Positions 45,007 through 53,986 are shown, numbered from the stretch's first letter. The stretch: DNA of 64,000 nucleotides from Rhodococcus aetherivorans (GCF_011058165.1 NZ_JAALEG010000025.1:1-64000), one strand, 5' to 3'. A program made the numbers and translations. Notes: generated from the letters alone by a model not told the origin.

Positions 45007-45145
45007 GGGTTCCTCCGTCCGTCGTGCCGGATCCGACCCTACCGGCGCGGGCGCCACCCCCGATGCAGCGCATTGCAACGCTTGAGCACCCCCCGCCGCA
45101 CTGGTTCCCTTCGAGTGACACAGGTCACTATGGACGGGAGCCGGT

Positions 45146-45925
45146 ATGAGCATCGAAGGCAAGGTCGCGCTGGTCACCGGCGCCGGGCAGGGCATCGGAC
45201 GGGCGATCGCGCTGCGGCTGGCGACGGACGGTGCGGACATCGCACTGCTCGACGTCGACGGCGGCAAGCTCGCCGCGGTCGAGGACGAGGTGCGGGCCGC
45301 CGGCTCGAAGGCGATCTCCGTCGTTGCGGACGTGACCGACCGCGAGCAGATCCGAGCCGCCGTCGACCGGACGGAGACCGAACTGGGCGGGTTCGACATC
45401 ATCGTCAACAACGCCGGCATCGCACAGGTGAACCCCATCGCCGACGTGACGCCGGAGGAGGTGTCCCGGATCATGGCGGTCAACGTCGAAGGCGTCCTCT
45501 GGGGCATTCAGATCGCCGCCGCCAAGTTCCGCGAGCGCGGGCACGGCGGCAAGATCGTCAATGCGTCCTCGATCGCCGGCCACGAGGGCTTCGCGATGCT
45601 CGGGGTGTACTCCGCAACCAAGTTCGCCGTGCGGGCGCTCACCCAGGCCGCGGCCAAGGAGTACGCGTCCGACGGAATCACCGTCAATGCCTACTGCCCC
45701 GGCGTCGTCGGCACCGACATGTGGGTCACCATCGACGAACGCTTCGCGGCATTGACCGGGGCACCGAAGGGAGCGACGTTCGAGAAGTTCGTCGGCGGCA
45801 TCGCGCTCGGCCGCGCGCAGACGCCGGAGGACGTCGCGGCCTACGTCTCCTACCTGGCCGGCCCGGACTCCGACTACATGACCGGCCAGTCCGGGTTGAT
45901 CGACGGCGGCCTGGTCTACCGGTGA
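45146..45925 (+). CDS. Short-chain dehydrogenase, acetoin/diacetyl reductase-like
   Basis: A 259-residue classical SDR. NAD binding: [24 protein letters not shown] motif: [14 protein letters not shown]; catalytic Ser-Tyr-Lys in [20 protein letters not shown] followed by [23 protein letters not shown] and the [13 protein letters not shown] tail match BudC/ButA-type acetoin or diacetyl reductases that form acetoin and 2,3-butanediol. Substrate specificity is an inference from sequence similarity. A small ORF follows 31 bases downstream. Confidence 0.85.
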   Translation: MSIEGKVALVTGAGQGIGRAIALRLATDGADIALLDVDGGKLAAVEDEVRAAGSKAISVVADVTDREQIRAAVDRTETELGGFDIIVNNAGIAQVNPIADVTPEEVSRIMAVNVEGVLWGIQIAAAKFRERGHGGKIVNASSIAGHEGFAMLGVYSATKFAVRALTQAAAKEYASDGITVNAYCPGVVGTDMWVTIDERFAALTGAPKGATFEKFVGGIALGRAQTPEDVAAYVSYLAGPDSDYMTGQSGLIDGGLVYR

Positions 45926-45956
45926 GCCGAACCCGCTGCACCGGAAGGAGACTCCC

Positions 45957-46082
45957 TTGTTGAGCAGGGCGGTACGGACACTGGCGGTTCCCCTGCTCGT
46001 GTTCCTCGACCATGTGATGGCGCCGAAGTACTCCCCCGAACTGTTCGCCCTCTCCGAGCAACTCGCGGGCCACACCGACTGA
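45957..46082 (+). CDS. Small 41-residue ORF downstream of the SDR gene
   Basis: TTG 45957 follows GGAAGGAG by 6 bases. The peptide reads MLSRAVRTLAVPLLVFLDHV, then MAPKYSPELFALSEQLAGHT and Asp. It has an amphipathic or hydrophobic N-terminal helix and good codon use. No family is recognised. It probably shares the SDR transcript; a hairpin at 46169-46191 follows. Confidence 0.5.
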   Translation: MLSRAVRTLAVPLLVFLDHVMAPKYSPELFALSEQLAGHTD

Positions 46083-46168
46083 GGGGCGCAGCCGGACTCG
46101 AGCAACGGCGGACCTCGGCATCGTTCGTCCACCCTCGCTGCCCCTCGCCCCCACAGGTTCGCCAGGAC

Positions 46169-46191
46169 GGCCCGACGTTCCCCGTCGGGCC
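46169..46191. terminator. Bidirectional hairpin between SDR and CGNR genes
   Basis: A perfect 9-bp stem GGCCCGACG/CGTCGGGCC with a 5-base loop, 86 bases after the small ORF and 69 bases before the stop of the convergent CGNR gene. There is no long U-tract, as is common for actinobacterial terminators. Confidence 0.6.
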
Positions 46192-46259
46192 CGAAAGTTG
46201 GCGTGTAAGGCCTGTACTGCGTTGATCGATTGCGTGACGATGCAGTCGTGCACGGGCAC

Positions 46260-46787
46260 TCAGTGGGACTTCATGGCTCGGTGGCGGCGTACCGCGTCCG
46301 CATTGCCGCAACGAGCACTGCAATACGCCCGGCGGCCGTTGCGGCTGGTGTCGACGAACACTCGAACGCATTCCGCGTTCGCGCACGCGCCCAGACGACC
46401 CCCCTCGGCCTCGACGGTGAAGATCGCGAGCCCACCCGCGGTGACCGCCATCACACGCCCGACGAGGTCGTTCTCGTCCGGCGTGAAATGCAGATGAGGA
46501 CGGTGGTTGTCGTGCGTGGTGAGATACACGCTGGCTACCCCGTCGAGCAGGAGGGCGTTGATCGACCGGCAGCGTTGCTCCTCGTCCGGCGCCACGAACA
46601 CCGCCCGGAGCCGGGTCGTCCACCGACGCAGCGCCGGCACGTCGCTCTTGTCGACATCCGACCACCGGATCACGTGCTCGCGAAACACGGCCTGGACCTC
46701 CGGGACGGTCCACACGCTCCTCTCCCCGAGGTTCACGAGGTCCGCGGCCAGCAGCGCACCGGTCATGTTGTCATGGTTGAACTGCAC
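46260..46787 (-). CDS. CGNR zinc-finger (ABATE-domain) regulator-like protein
   Basis: A 175-residue protein. The N-terminal ABATE region has LLAADLVNLGERS and ALRRWTTRLRAVFVAPDEEQ; the C-terminal CGNR finger is CANAECVRVFVDTSRNGRRA followed by YCSARCGNADAVRRHR, with the four Cys in place. These are presumed DNA-binding stress regulators. GTG 46787 is used because TGCAAT lies 6 bases upstream. Only 25 bases separate it from the divergent AEC transporter, which it may control. Confidence 0.85.
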   Translation of the reverse strand: MQFNHDNMTGALLAADLVNLGERSVWTVPEVQAVFREHVIRWSDVDKSDVPALRRWTTRLRAVFVAPDEEQRCRSINALLLDGVASVYLTTHDNHRPHLHFTPDENDLVGRVMAVTAGGLAIFTVEAEGGRLGACANAECVRVFVDTSRNGRRAYCSARCGNADAVRRHRAMKSH

Positions 46788-46793
46788 TGACCG

Positions 46794-46806
46794 ATTGCAC
46801 CACGGT
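46794..46806. promoter_or_regulatory. Back-to-back -10 boxes of two leaderless divergent genes
   Basis: On the minus strand TGCAAT (46799-46794) sits 6 bases before GTG 46787; on the plus strand CACGGT (46801-46806) sits 6 bases before GTG 46813. The two boxes are adjacent, so only one polymerase could occupy the site at a time. Neither hexamer is a perfect TANNNT. Confidence 0.45.
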
Positions 46807-46812
46807 GGTCGC

Positions 46813-47736
46813 GTGCACCTGGTCACCACCGCCGTTCTCCCCATCGTTCTCATCCTCGCCCTGGGCGCAGTCCTCCGTCGCCGTGTCGTCACCGACGCCG
46901 GCTTCTGGCGCGGGATGGAGTGGCTGAGCTACCACGTGTTCACGCCTGCGCTGTTCGTCGAATCGATCGCACGGACCCCGTTGCGGGAGGTATCGCCGGT
47001 CCCGTTGCTTCTCAGTTTGTCCATCCCGGTCCTGGCTGTGTCCGTGTTGCTCGTCGCCCTTCGTCGACCACTACGGGCCGAAGGACCGCAGCTCACGTCG
47101 CTGGTGCAAGGAAGCATCCGCATCAACACCTACATCGGGCTGGTGTTCGCCTCGGCGCTCGAAGGCACCGGCGGAGTAGCCGCCTTCGCACTCGCGGCAT
47201 CGGTGATGGTTCCGTTGGTCAACGTCGTGTCGGTCACCGCGCTGTCGTTCTACGGTGCCCGCAATCACGCGGCTGCAATGTCGAGTACGTGGCGCCACCT
47301 GGGCACCAATCCCTTGATTCTGGGATGCGTTGCGGGCCTGACGCTGAACCTCACCGGCATCGGATTGCCCCCGGCGATTGCGGTACCGGTGGAGATGTTG
47401 GCAGAACCCGCACTTGTCACCGGCACACTCGTGGCAGGGGCGGCGATCACCCTTCGGGTGCGGCTCCGCGACGGCCTCGACATCACCATCGCGTCGACGA
47501 TCAAACTGGTCGCCCTTCCTCTGTCGGCCGCCGCCCTCGCAAGTGCACTGGGATTGACCGCCGCAGCCCTGACCGCCGTCGTGCTCATCTGCGCCGTCCC
47601 CACCGCGCCCTCGGCGTACATTCTCGCCAGACGTATGGGCGGCGACTCGCAACTGATGGCGTCCATCACCGGAGCGCAGACAGTCCTGTCCGTAGTAACT
47701 CTGCCCCTGATCCTTCACCTGACCACAGCGACCTGA
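46813..47736 (+). CDS. AEC-family transporter
   Basis: A 307-residue protein with about 10 hydrophobic helices, starting LVTTAVLPIVLILALGAVLR and containing SIRINTYIGLVFASALEGTG and LGTNPLILGCVAGLTLNLTG, the auxin-efflux-carrier (AEC/malonate transporter) pattern with its NPLI/L signature. It moves organic acids or related molecules; substrate unknown. The GTG start is 6 bases after CACGGT. It is divergent from the CGNR protein. Confidence 0.85.
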   Translation: MHLVTTAVLPIVLILALGAVLRRRVVTDAGFWRGMEWLSYHVFTPALFVESIARTPLREVSPVPLLLSLSIPVLAVSVLLVALRRPLRAEGPQLTSLVQGSIRINTYIGLVFASALEGTGGVAAFALAASVMVPLVNVVSVTALSFYGARNHAAAMSSTWRHLGTNPLILGCVAGLTLNLTGIGLPPAIAVPVEMLAEPALVTGTLVAGAAITLRVRLRDGLDITIASTIKLVALPLSAAALASALGLTAAALTAVVLICAVPTAPSAYILARRMGGDSQLMASITGAQTVLSVVTLPLILHLTTAT

Positions 47737-47761
47737 CCCATGACCACAGCGACCTGACCCA
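47721..47761. repeat. 21-base tandem repeat across the AEC stop codon
   Basis: GACCACAGCGACCTGACCCA occurs at 47721-47740 and again at 47742-47761. The first copy contains the TGA stop of the AEC gene. It is the same kind of 3'-end duplication seen at three other sites in the window. Confidence 0.7.
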
Positions 47762-48203
47762 CGACGACAACGGCGTGATGCACCACCGGGAAGCGACCTC
47801 GCCCGCACAGCGACCGCCGACGCCGAGACATCTCGCCGCGCCGCCCCGGCCGACGCATCCATGCAGGCCGAGTAAACAGTCGGTCGGCTCGAAACTCGGA
47901 CGGTTACGCAGAGAGCTCAGCCCCGACGGCGCCCCCGCCCCGCCTGACAGGCGTTCCTGCCCGCGCGCACAGGAGCAGTCGTATACACCACGTCTCCAGC
48001 ACCACACATTGCTATCCGACCAGCTCCAGGCGGTGAATGACCCACACTCGAGGACGGCTGGTCCCACGGGCCCCTCGCTCGCAGGTCCCCACGAGGCCGA
48101 CCTCACCCTCGGCGTGCGTTTGACTTTGTGCGGCGCGTCACATAACTTATCGACTGCTAACCGAACGATCGATTGGCTACACACGTTCGCAGGAAGGGCA
48201 GCC
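47737..48203. promoter_or_regulatory. 467-base gap before the MFS/acyl-CoA synthetase operon
   Basis: No gene is convincing. The right end is clearly AT-richer (from about 48120) and contains the CCGAACGATCGATTGG palindrome. The left end holds the tandem repeat. The middle is GC-rich without coding signal. Confidence 0.5.
48161..48176. promoter_or_regulatory. TetR-type operator candidate upstream of the MFS gene
   Basis: CCGAACGATCGATTGG is a near-palindrome 28 bases before the MFS start. Read on the other strand it is CCAATCGATCGTTCGG, differing from the site at 56338 (CCAAACGATCGTTCGG) by one base. It is probably bound by the TetR protein at 56483-57112. Confidence 0.6.
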
Positions 48204-49550
48204 ATGGCCACCCCCTCGGTTCCACAGGCGCAGGAGACGGCGCCCAGCTCTCCGCCACCCGCCGCCCCGCCGCACTCGCGCCGGGCGGCCCGCAAGGCCG
48301 CGTTCGCTGCCGCGGTGTCGACCTCCCTCGAGTGGTACGACTTCTTCATCTATGCCACCGCCGCGGCGCTCGTGTTCAACAAGACGTTCTTCGCCACCGG
48401 CAGCGAGGTCGTGGCCCCGCTCAATTCGTTCGCCACCGTCGCGGTCGGCTTCGTCGCCCGCCCCATCGGCGGGATCGTCTCGGGCCACTTCGGCGACAAG
48501 TACGGGCGCAAGCCGGTACTCGTGACCGCCATCCTGCTCATGGGTGTCGCGACCACCCTGATCGGCTTCGTGCCGAACACGTCGATCACCTGGCTCGCCC
48601 CCGCGATGCTCGTCCTGCTGCGCATCTGCCAGGGACTGGCGGTCGGGGCGCAGTGGGGCGGCGCGGTCCTGCTGGCCACCGAGTACGCCCCGGCCCATCG
48701 CCGCGGCTTCTACGGAAGCTTCGCCCAGCTCGGCATCCCGATCGGCGTGGTGATGGGCAACGCGGTCTTCCTGGCGGTGGCGTGGGCGGTCTCGCCCGAG
48801 GCGTTCACCTCGTGGGGCTGGCGCGTGCCGTTCTGGATCAGCCTGTTCATGCTGTTCGTCGCCTTCGCCATCCACCGCTATCTCGAGGAGACCCCCGAGT
48901 TCCAGCAGGTGGAGGCCAAGCTCGCGGCCGCGCCGGCCCAGCGGCGTTCCCCGGTCCTCGAAGTCCTCCGGCACAACAGCGGCACCGTGCTCATGGCCGG
49001 CGGCACCTATCTCGTCGGCATCGTGATGTTCTACATCACCATCACCGGCTCGGTGCAGGTGGCCACGACCAACCTCGGCATCACCCGTTCGGACGTGCTG
49101 GCGATCATCCTGATCGCCGCGGGCGTACTCGTGCCGATGGTGCCGCTGACCGCCTACCTGTCGGACCGCTACGGCCGCAAGCTGATCTACGGCATCGGCA
49201 TCGTCGGCATGGGCCTGTGGGCCGTGCCGATGTGGCTGCTCATCGGGGCGTCCTCGTCGGAGGACATCTGGCCGCTGGCCGTCGCGCTGATCGTCTCCTG
49301 CGTGGTGATGTCGTTCCAGACCGGGCCGCAGGCCGCCCTGTTCGCCGAACTCTTCCCCCCGGAGATCCGTTACTCCGGAGCGTCCCTGGGGTACCAGGCG
49401 GCAGCGATCCTCGGCGGCATGGCGCCCATGGCAATGGTCGCGCTGATCAACGGGGAGGTCGCCAACCTCTGGCGCGTGGGGCTGCTCATCGCGGCGCTCT
49501 CGGTCCTCGCCCTCGCCTGCCTGGTGGCCCTCGCCCGTCGTCGCGCCTGA
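48204..49550 (+). CDS. MFS metabolite:H+ symporter (MHS type)
   Basis: A 448-residue carrier with 12 helices. AAVSTSLEWYDFFIYATAAA is the MHS opening, SGHFGDKYGRKPVLVTAI the helix 2-3 motif, and FAELFPPEIRYSGASLGYQA a family signature. AGGAAGGG precedes the ATG. It is followed by an acyl-CoA synthetase gene 116 bases downstream across a tandem repeat array, suggesting that it imports an organic acid that is then activated to a CoA thioester. Confidence 0.87.
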   Translation: MATPSVPQAQETAPSSPPPAAPPHSRRAARKAAFAAAVSTSLEWYDFFIYATAAALVFNKTFFATGSEVVAPLNSFATVAVGFVARPIGGIVSGHFGDKYGRKPVLVTAILLMGVATTLIGFVPNTSITWLAPAMLVLLRICQGLAVGAQWGGAVLLATEYAPAHRRGFYGSFAQLGIPIGVVMGNAVFLAVAWAVSPEAFTSWGWRVPFWISLFMLFVAFAIHRYLEETPEFQQVEAKLAAAPAQRRSPVLEVLRHNSGTVLMAGGTYLVGIVMFYITITGSVQVATTNLGITRSDVLAIILIAAGVLVPMVPLTAYLSDRYGRKLIYGIGIVGMGLWAVPMWLLIGASSSEDIWPLAVALIVSCVVMSFQTGPQAALFAELFPPEIRYSGASLGYQAAAILGGMAPMAMVALINGEVANLWRVGLLIAALSVLALACLVALARRRA

Positions 49551-49556
49551 CCTCCC

Positions 49557-49640
49557 GGCGCCACTGCCCCTTCGGCGCCACTGCCCCTTCGGCGCCACTG
49601 CCCCTTCGGCGCCACTGCCCTCCCGGGCGCCACTGACTCT
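49557..49640. repeat. 17-base tandem repeat array (four to five units)
   Basis: GGCGCCACTGCCCCTTC is repeated at 49557, 49574 and 49591, with altered copies at 49608 and about 49626. Each unit contains the palindrome GGCGCC. It starts 6 bases after the MFS stop. It could form small hairpins in the mRNA between the two operon genes or reflect slippage. Confidence 0.85.
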
Positions 49641-49666
49641 CCGCCCGAACGAACACTGGAGACCCC

Positions 49667-51208
49667 ATGTATCCCGGTGCCTACCTCGACACCACTGCGC
49701 ACAAGCCGGCCGTGATCATGGCCGACACCGGCCGGACGGTCACCTTCGCCGAGCTCGAAGCCAACTCGATCCGCATCGCCCGCCACCTCCGCACGCTGGG
49801 ACTGCGCGGCGGAGACCACGTCGCGGTGCTCGCCACCAACACTCCCCGGGTGTTCGACATCTACTGGGCGGCAATGCGGTCGGGCCTCTACGTCACGATG
49901 GTGAACTGGCATCTCACTCCCGGCGAGGCCGCCTACATCGTCGACGACTGCGGCGCGAAGGCCGTGCTCGTCGACGCCGCGCTGGAGGAGATCGCCCGGG
50001 TGCTTCCCACTCTGCTGCCGAACACCGAACACCGGCTCGCCTTCGGTGGCACGCTCCCCGGATACGCCGACCTGGACGCGGCCGCGGCCGCCGAGTCGGA
50101 TGCCGCGCCCGCCGATCAGCCCCGGGGGGCGGACATGCTCTACTCGTCCGGCACCACGGGCCGCCCCAAGGGCATCAAGCCCGCGCTGCCCGACCGCCAG
50201 GTTCACGAACCCGGTGACACGATGACCGCCATGAACGCCTCGGTGTGGGGCGTAAATCCGGAGACGGTGTACCTGTCCCCCGCACCGCTGTACCACGCGG
50301 CACCGTTGCGCACCTGCGCCGCGGTGCAGGCCCTCGGCGGCACGGTCGTCGTGATGGGCCGCTTCGACCCCGAGAAGGCCCTCGAATACATCGAGCGGTA
50401 CCGGGTCACCTACAGCCAGTGGGTGCCCACCATGTTCGTGCGCATGCTCAAACTGCCGGAGGACGTGCGCTCCCGCTACGACGTGTCCAGCCTGCAGGTC
50501 GCCGTGCACGCCGCGGCCCCCTGCCCGGTCGAGGTCAAGCGGCAGATGATCGCGTGGTGGGGCCCGATCCTGTCGGAGTACTACTCCTCCACCGAACTCA
50601 ACGGCCTCACCCTCGTCGACACGGAGGAATGGCTGCGCAAACCCGGCACGGTGGGCCGGGCCGCGCTCGGCGTCGTCCACATCTGCGGCGAGAACGGCGA
50701 AGAACTGCCGGCGGGGCAGATCGGCACGATCTATTTCGAACGCGACCTGCTGCCGTTCGAGTACCACAACGCACCGGAGAAGACCCGCGACGCCCAGCAC
50801 CCGCACCACCCGGCGTGGACGACGACCGGCGACGTCGGTTACCTGGACGAGGACGGGTATCTGTTCCTCACCGACCGTGATTCGTTCATGATCATCTCCG
50901 GCGGAGTCAACATCTACCCGCAGGAGATCGAGAACGCGCTCGTCGAGCATCCCAAGGTCCTCGACGCCGGCGTGATCGGGGTGCCCGATGCCGAGATGGG
51001 CGAGATCGTCACCGCGGTGATCCAACCGGCCCCCGGCTTCGACGGCGACGACGCGCTCACCGCCGAACTGGCCGACCACCTCCGCGGTCGCCTCGCCAAG
51101 TACAAGCTCCCGCGCCGGATCGTGTTCAGTGACGACATGCCCCGGACACCGACCGGCAAGCTGGTCAAGCGCAAGCTGAAGGAGCGCTTCGTCGACACAC
51201 CGGTGTGA
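49667..51208 (+). CDS. Acyl-CoA synthetase (FadD-like, AMP-forming)
   Basis: A 513-residue ANL-superfamily enzyme. The AMP-binding P-loop is MLYSSGTTGRPKGIKPALPD; the second motif is EYYSSTELNGLTLV; the hinge/CoA region is TTGDVGYLDEDGYLFLTDRD; the catalytic Lys region is TPTGKLVKRKLKE. All parts are present. It activates a carboxylic acid to its CoA thioester, probably the substrate brought in by the upstream MFS carrier. GGAG lies 5 bases before the ATG. A strong hairpin terminator follows. Confidence 0.92.
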   Translation: MYPGAYLDTTAHKPAVIMADTGRTVTFAELEANSIRIARHLRTLGLRGGDHVAVLATNTPRVFDIYWAAMRSGLYVTMVNWHLTPGEAAYIVDDCGAKAVLVDAALEEIARVLPTLLPNTEHRLAFGGTLPGYADLDAAAAAESDAAPADQPRGADMLYSSGTTGRPKGIKPALPDRQVHEPGDTMTAMNASVWGVNPETVYLSPAPLYHAAPLRTCAAVQALGGTVVVMGRFDPEKALEYIERYRVTYSQWVPTMFVRMLKLPEDVRSRYDVSSLQVAVHAAAPCPVEVKRQMIAWWGPILSEYYSSTELNGLTLVDTEEWLRKPGTVGRAALGVVHICGENGEELPAGQIGTIYFERDLLPFEYHNAPEKTRDAQHPHHPAWTTTGDVGYLDEDGYLFLTDRDSFMIISGGVNIYPQEIENALVEHPKVLDAGVIGVPDAEMGEIVTAVIQPAPGFDGDDALTAELADHLRGRLAKYKLPRRIVFSDDMPRTPTGKLVKRKLKERFVDTPV

Positions 51209-51240
51209 CGCCGGGCCGGGAAACCCGGTCGACGACGAAA

Positions 51241-51285
51241 ACGACTCGGCCTGCCGCTCGTTGCGAACGCGGCAGGCCGAGTCGT
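51241..51285 (+). terminator. 17-bp hairpin terminator after the acyl-CoA synthetase gene
   Basis: ACGACTCGGCCTGCCGC at 51241-51257 pairs perfectly with 51269-51285 around an 11-base loop, 33 bases after the stop. It is preceded by an A-rich run (cgaaa), so it could also act from the other strand. Confidence 0.85.
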
Positions 51286-51286
51286 C

Positions 51287-51340
51287 GTCGGTTCGCGGGT
51301 GCGTCCTCGTCGGTTCGCGGGTGCGTCCTCGCCGGTTCGG
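51287..51340. repeat. 22-base tandem repeat after the terminator
   Basis: A 22-base unit beginning GTCGGTTCGCGGGTG occurs at 51287-51308 and 51309-51330, with a partial third copy to 51340. It occupies the non-coding gap 51209-51549 before the MerR stop. Confidence 0.7.
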
Positions 51341-51549
51341 CAGCCCGCAGCCTCCCGGCCGCAGCAGCGGTTCCAGTTCGCTCCACTGCCGCCCGCAGTA
51401 GCCGCTACAGCCGATCGTGTCGGCGGCCGCCCACTGCACGGCATCCCGGTGACAGCTCATTTTGATGCGGCCGCGTCGGGGCCGCTGTCCGCGGGCGGGT
51501 CACGCCCACATCGAAATCGATGCCGGCGACGCGGTCGCCGGCGGCAGGG

Positions 51550-51948
51550 TCAGGCTCCGGTGGCGTGCTCACCCAGGATGGTGGTGAGTTCTTCCGCGTA
51601 CGCGAGCTGCGTGCGCAGACGAGCGCAACTGTCCTCGGCCCGCCGATGGAACTCCGCCAGCACGCCGCGTGCGTCGGCGGCCCCCTGCCCGGAGGTCGCG
51701 GCGGCGGCGATCCGATCGAGAGCGGCGAGCAACGCGCGCATCTCGTCGAGGGTGAACCCGAGCGGTTTCATCCGCCGGATCACCAGCAGGCGCTGCACGT
51801 CGTCCTCGGTGTAGAGGCGGAACCCGCCGGCGCTGCGGGCGGACGGGGTGACCAGGCCGACCTCGTCGTAGTGACGGATGGTCTTGATCGACAGCTCGGT
51901 GCGCGCAGCCACCTGCCCGATCTGCATATGCCCCGAATCGATAGTCAC
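51550..51948 (-). CDS. MerR-family transcriptional regulator
   Basis: A 132-residue regulator. The MerR HTH is at residues 8-60: MQIGQVAARTELSIKTIRHY, DEVGLVTPSARSAGGFRLY and VQRLLVIRRMKPLGFTLDEM. A coiled-coil dimer helix and a short tail follow with a single Cys (SCARL), so a thiol metal site is not evident. GTG 51948 has AAAGGG about 8 bases upstream; ATG 51927 is an alternative. It is divergent from the SulP gene and the perfect dyad between them is its likely operator. Confidence 0.88.
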   Translation of the reverse strand: MTIDSGHMQIGQVAARTELSIKTIRHYDEVGLVTPSARSAGGFRLYTEDDVQRLLVIRRMKPLGFTLDEMRALLAALDRIAAAATSGQGAADARGVLAEFHRRAEDSCARLRTQLAYAEELTTILGEHATGA

Positions 51949-52009
51949 AGCCGCACCCTTTCCTCCCGGTCGCGCCTCCACCGTAGCGAGCGGCCCGACC
52001 CTCGATTCG

Positions 52010-52037
52010 AACTCTACCCTCACCGGAGGGTAGAGTT
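52010..52037. promoter_or_regulatory. Perfect MerR-type dyad between merR and sulP genes
   Basis: AACTCTACCCTC (52010-52021) and GAGGGTAGAGTT (52026-52037) are exact reverse complements separated by ACCG. A CTCTACCC/GGGTAGAG-type dyad placed inside the spacer of a promoter is the hallmark of MerR-family control. Confidence 0.85.
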
Positions 52038-52120
52038 CTGCGGGTTCCGCGGACGAGACGATGCCGTCCCGCCCGCGCGGGGGCGTCGCCCCCGGCTTCC
52101 CATGGAAAGAAGACACGACT

Positions 52121-53677
52121 GTGACAACTCCTGCCGGGACAACTCCTGCCGGCAACGCGCCGGCCGTCCACGAGGCGGACGACGATCCCGTCCTCTCGGT
52201 GCGCGCCGCCCTGCGCTCCCCGAAACGCCTGAAGACCGAGATCCTGGCCGGCCTGGTCGTGGCCCTGGCACTGATCCCGGAGGCGATTTCGTTCTCGATC
52301 ATCGCCGGCGTCGACCCGCGGGTCGGGCTGTTCGCCTCGTTCACCATGGCCGTGACGATCTCCATCGTCGGTGGCCGGCCGGCGATGATCTCTGCCGCCA
52401 CCGCCGCGATCGCGTTGGTCGTCGCGCCGGTGGCCCGCGAGCACGGCTTCGACTATCTCGTCGCCACCGTCCTCCTGGGTGGCCTGTTCCAGGTGGTGCT
52501 GTCGGTCCTCGGAGTGGCCAAGCTGATGCGGTTCATCCCGCGCAGCGTCATGGTGGGCTTCGTCAACGCCCTGGCCGTCCTGATCTTCACCGCCCAGCTG
52601 CCGCACCTGATCGACGTCCCGTGGTTGGTCTACCCGCTGGTCGCCGTCGGACTCGGCGTGATGGTGTTCCTCCCCAAGCTCACTTCCGTGGTCCCGGCGC
52701 CGCTGGTGGCGATCGCGGTGCTCACCGCCGCCGTGCTCGCCTTCGGCTGGGACGTGCCGAACGTCGGCGACGAGGGTGCGCTGCCCGAGTCCCTCCCGGC
52801 GCTGTTCCTCCCCGACGTGCCGCTGACCACGCAGACCTTCGCGATCATCGCCCCCTACGCGCTCGCGATGGCCCTGGTCGGCCTGCTCGAATCCCTGATG
52901 ACCGCCAAACTGGTCGACGACATCACCGACACCCACTCGAACAAGACCCGTGAGGGCTGGGGCCAGGGGGTTGCCAACCTGGTCACCGGATTCTTCGGCG
53001 GCATGGGCGGCTGCGCGATGATCGGCCAGACCATGATCAACGTCAAGGTCTCCGGGGCCCGCACCCGCATCTCCACCTTCCTGGCCGGGGTGTTCCTCCT
53101 GATCCTCGTCGTCGCCCTCGGTGACGTCGTCGCCCTGATCCCCATGGCCGCCCTCGTGGCGGTGATGATCATGGTGTCGGTCGCCACCCTCGACTGGCAC
53201 AGCATCGCCCCGCGCACCCTGAAGCTGATGCCGCGCAGCGAAACCCTCGTGATGCTGGTGACGGTCGCCGCGACCGTGATCACCCACAACCTCGCGATCG
53301 GGGTGATCCTCGGCGTGGTCACCGCGATGGTGCTCTTCGCCCGCCGGGTCGCCCACCTGACCAGCATCGAGAAGGTCTCCGAAGCCGACACCGACCACGA
53401 CGGCAAGGTCGACACCCGTGTCTACAAGGTGCACGGCGAGCTGTTCTTCGGCTCCTCCAACGACCTGATCTACCAGTTCGACTACGTGGGCGACCCGCGC
53501 AACGTCGTCATCGACCTGACCGGCGCCGACATCTGGGACGCCTCCACCGTGGCCACCCTCGACGCGATCCGGCACAAGTACGCCAACAAAGGTAAGAGCG
53601 TCGAGATCGTCGGCCTCGACGGCGCCGGCCTCGAACGCCTCGACCGGCTCTCCGGGCGACTCGGCGAAGGTCACTAG
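52121..53677 (+). CDS. SulP-family anion transporter with STAS domain
   Basis: A 518-residue SLC26/SulP protein. The transmembrane part starts ILAGLVVALALIPEAISFSI (the family Pro-Glu-Ala signature) and contains GLLESLMTAKLVDDITDTHS and GGCAMIGQTMINVKVSGART. The cytosolic STAS domain begins near residue 420 (VYKVHGELFFGSSNDLIYQF) and has VVIDLTGADIWDASTVATLD. It carries sulfate, bicarbonate or another anion. GTG 52121 was chosen because the frame upstream is Pro/Arg-rich. Control by the divergent MerR protein is likely. Confidence 0.9.
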   Translation: MTTPAGTTPAGNAPAVHEADDDPVLSVRAALRSPKRLKTEILAGLVVALALIPEAISFSIIAGVDPRVGLFASFTMAVTISIVGGRPAMISAATAAIALVVAPVAREHGFDYLVATVLLGGLFQVVLSVLGVAKLMRFIPRSVMVGFVNALAVLIFTAQLPHLIDVPWLVYPLVAVGLGVMVFLPKLTSVVPAPLVAIAVLTAAVLAFGWDVPNVGDEGALPESLPALFLPDVPLTTQTFAIIAPYALAMALVGLLESLMTAKLVDDITDTHSNKTREGWGQGVANLVTGFFGGMGGCAMIGQTMINVKVSGARTRISTFLAGVFLLILVVALGDVVALIPMAALVAVMIMVSVATLDWHSIAPRTLKLMPRSETLVMLVTVAATVITHNLAIGVILGVVTAMVLFARRVAHLTSIEKVSEADTDHDGKVDTRVYKVHGELFFGSSNDLIYQFDYVGDPRNVVIDLTGADIWDASTVATLDAIRHKYANKGKSVEIVGLDGAGLERLDRLSGRLGEGH

Positions 53678-53986
53678 CTGCCGGTGTGCTCGCCTCGTCC
53701 ATGCGGGCGCGTGCTCGACGAGCTGCGCACCGCCCGGCCGGTGCGAGTGGTGGATCTACCGGTTCCGAAGTCGCGCGGATCGACGCCGGAGTGTGGCCGA
53801 CCGAGTGCGATCCCTCGGGGCACCTGCACACCCGGTGTTGGGCGGCCGTCGTTCTCGTCGCGAATCCGGATGTCGACGGCGTGCAGGAGCGGCTCCGCCA
53901 CGACGAGAACACTCCGGCGTGGATGCTCGCCGTCTCCCCTGCCGCCCGCACTCACCCTGCCGTCGTCGTCGCGGTGGGGTGTGGTC
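53678..53986. other. 309-base gap with a gene remnant at most
   Basis: A plus frame from GTG 53686 reads VARIDAGVWPTECDPSGHLH and ENTPAWMLAVSPAARTHPAV without a stop until 54195, running into the acyl-CoA dehydrogenase antisense. It could be a decayed gene fragment; no family is recognised. No terminator is evident. Confidence 0.3.

Noticed and set aside
49557-49640. Possible CRISPR array
   Set aside because: The 17-base units are directly adjacent with no spacers, and no cas genes are in the window.
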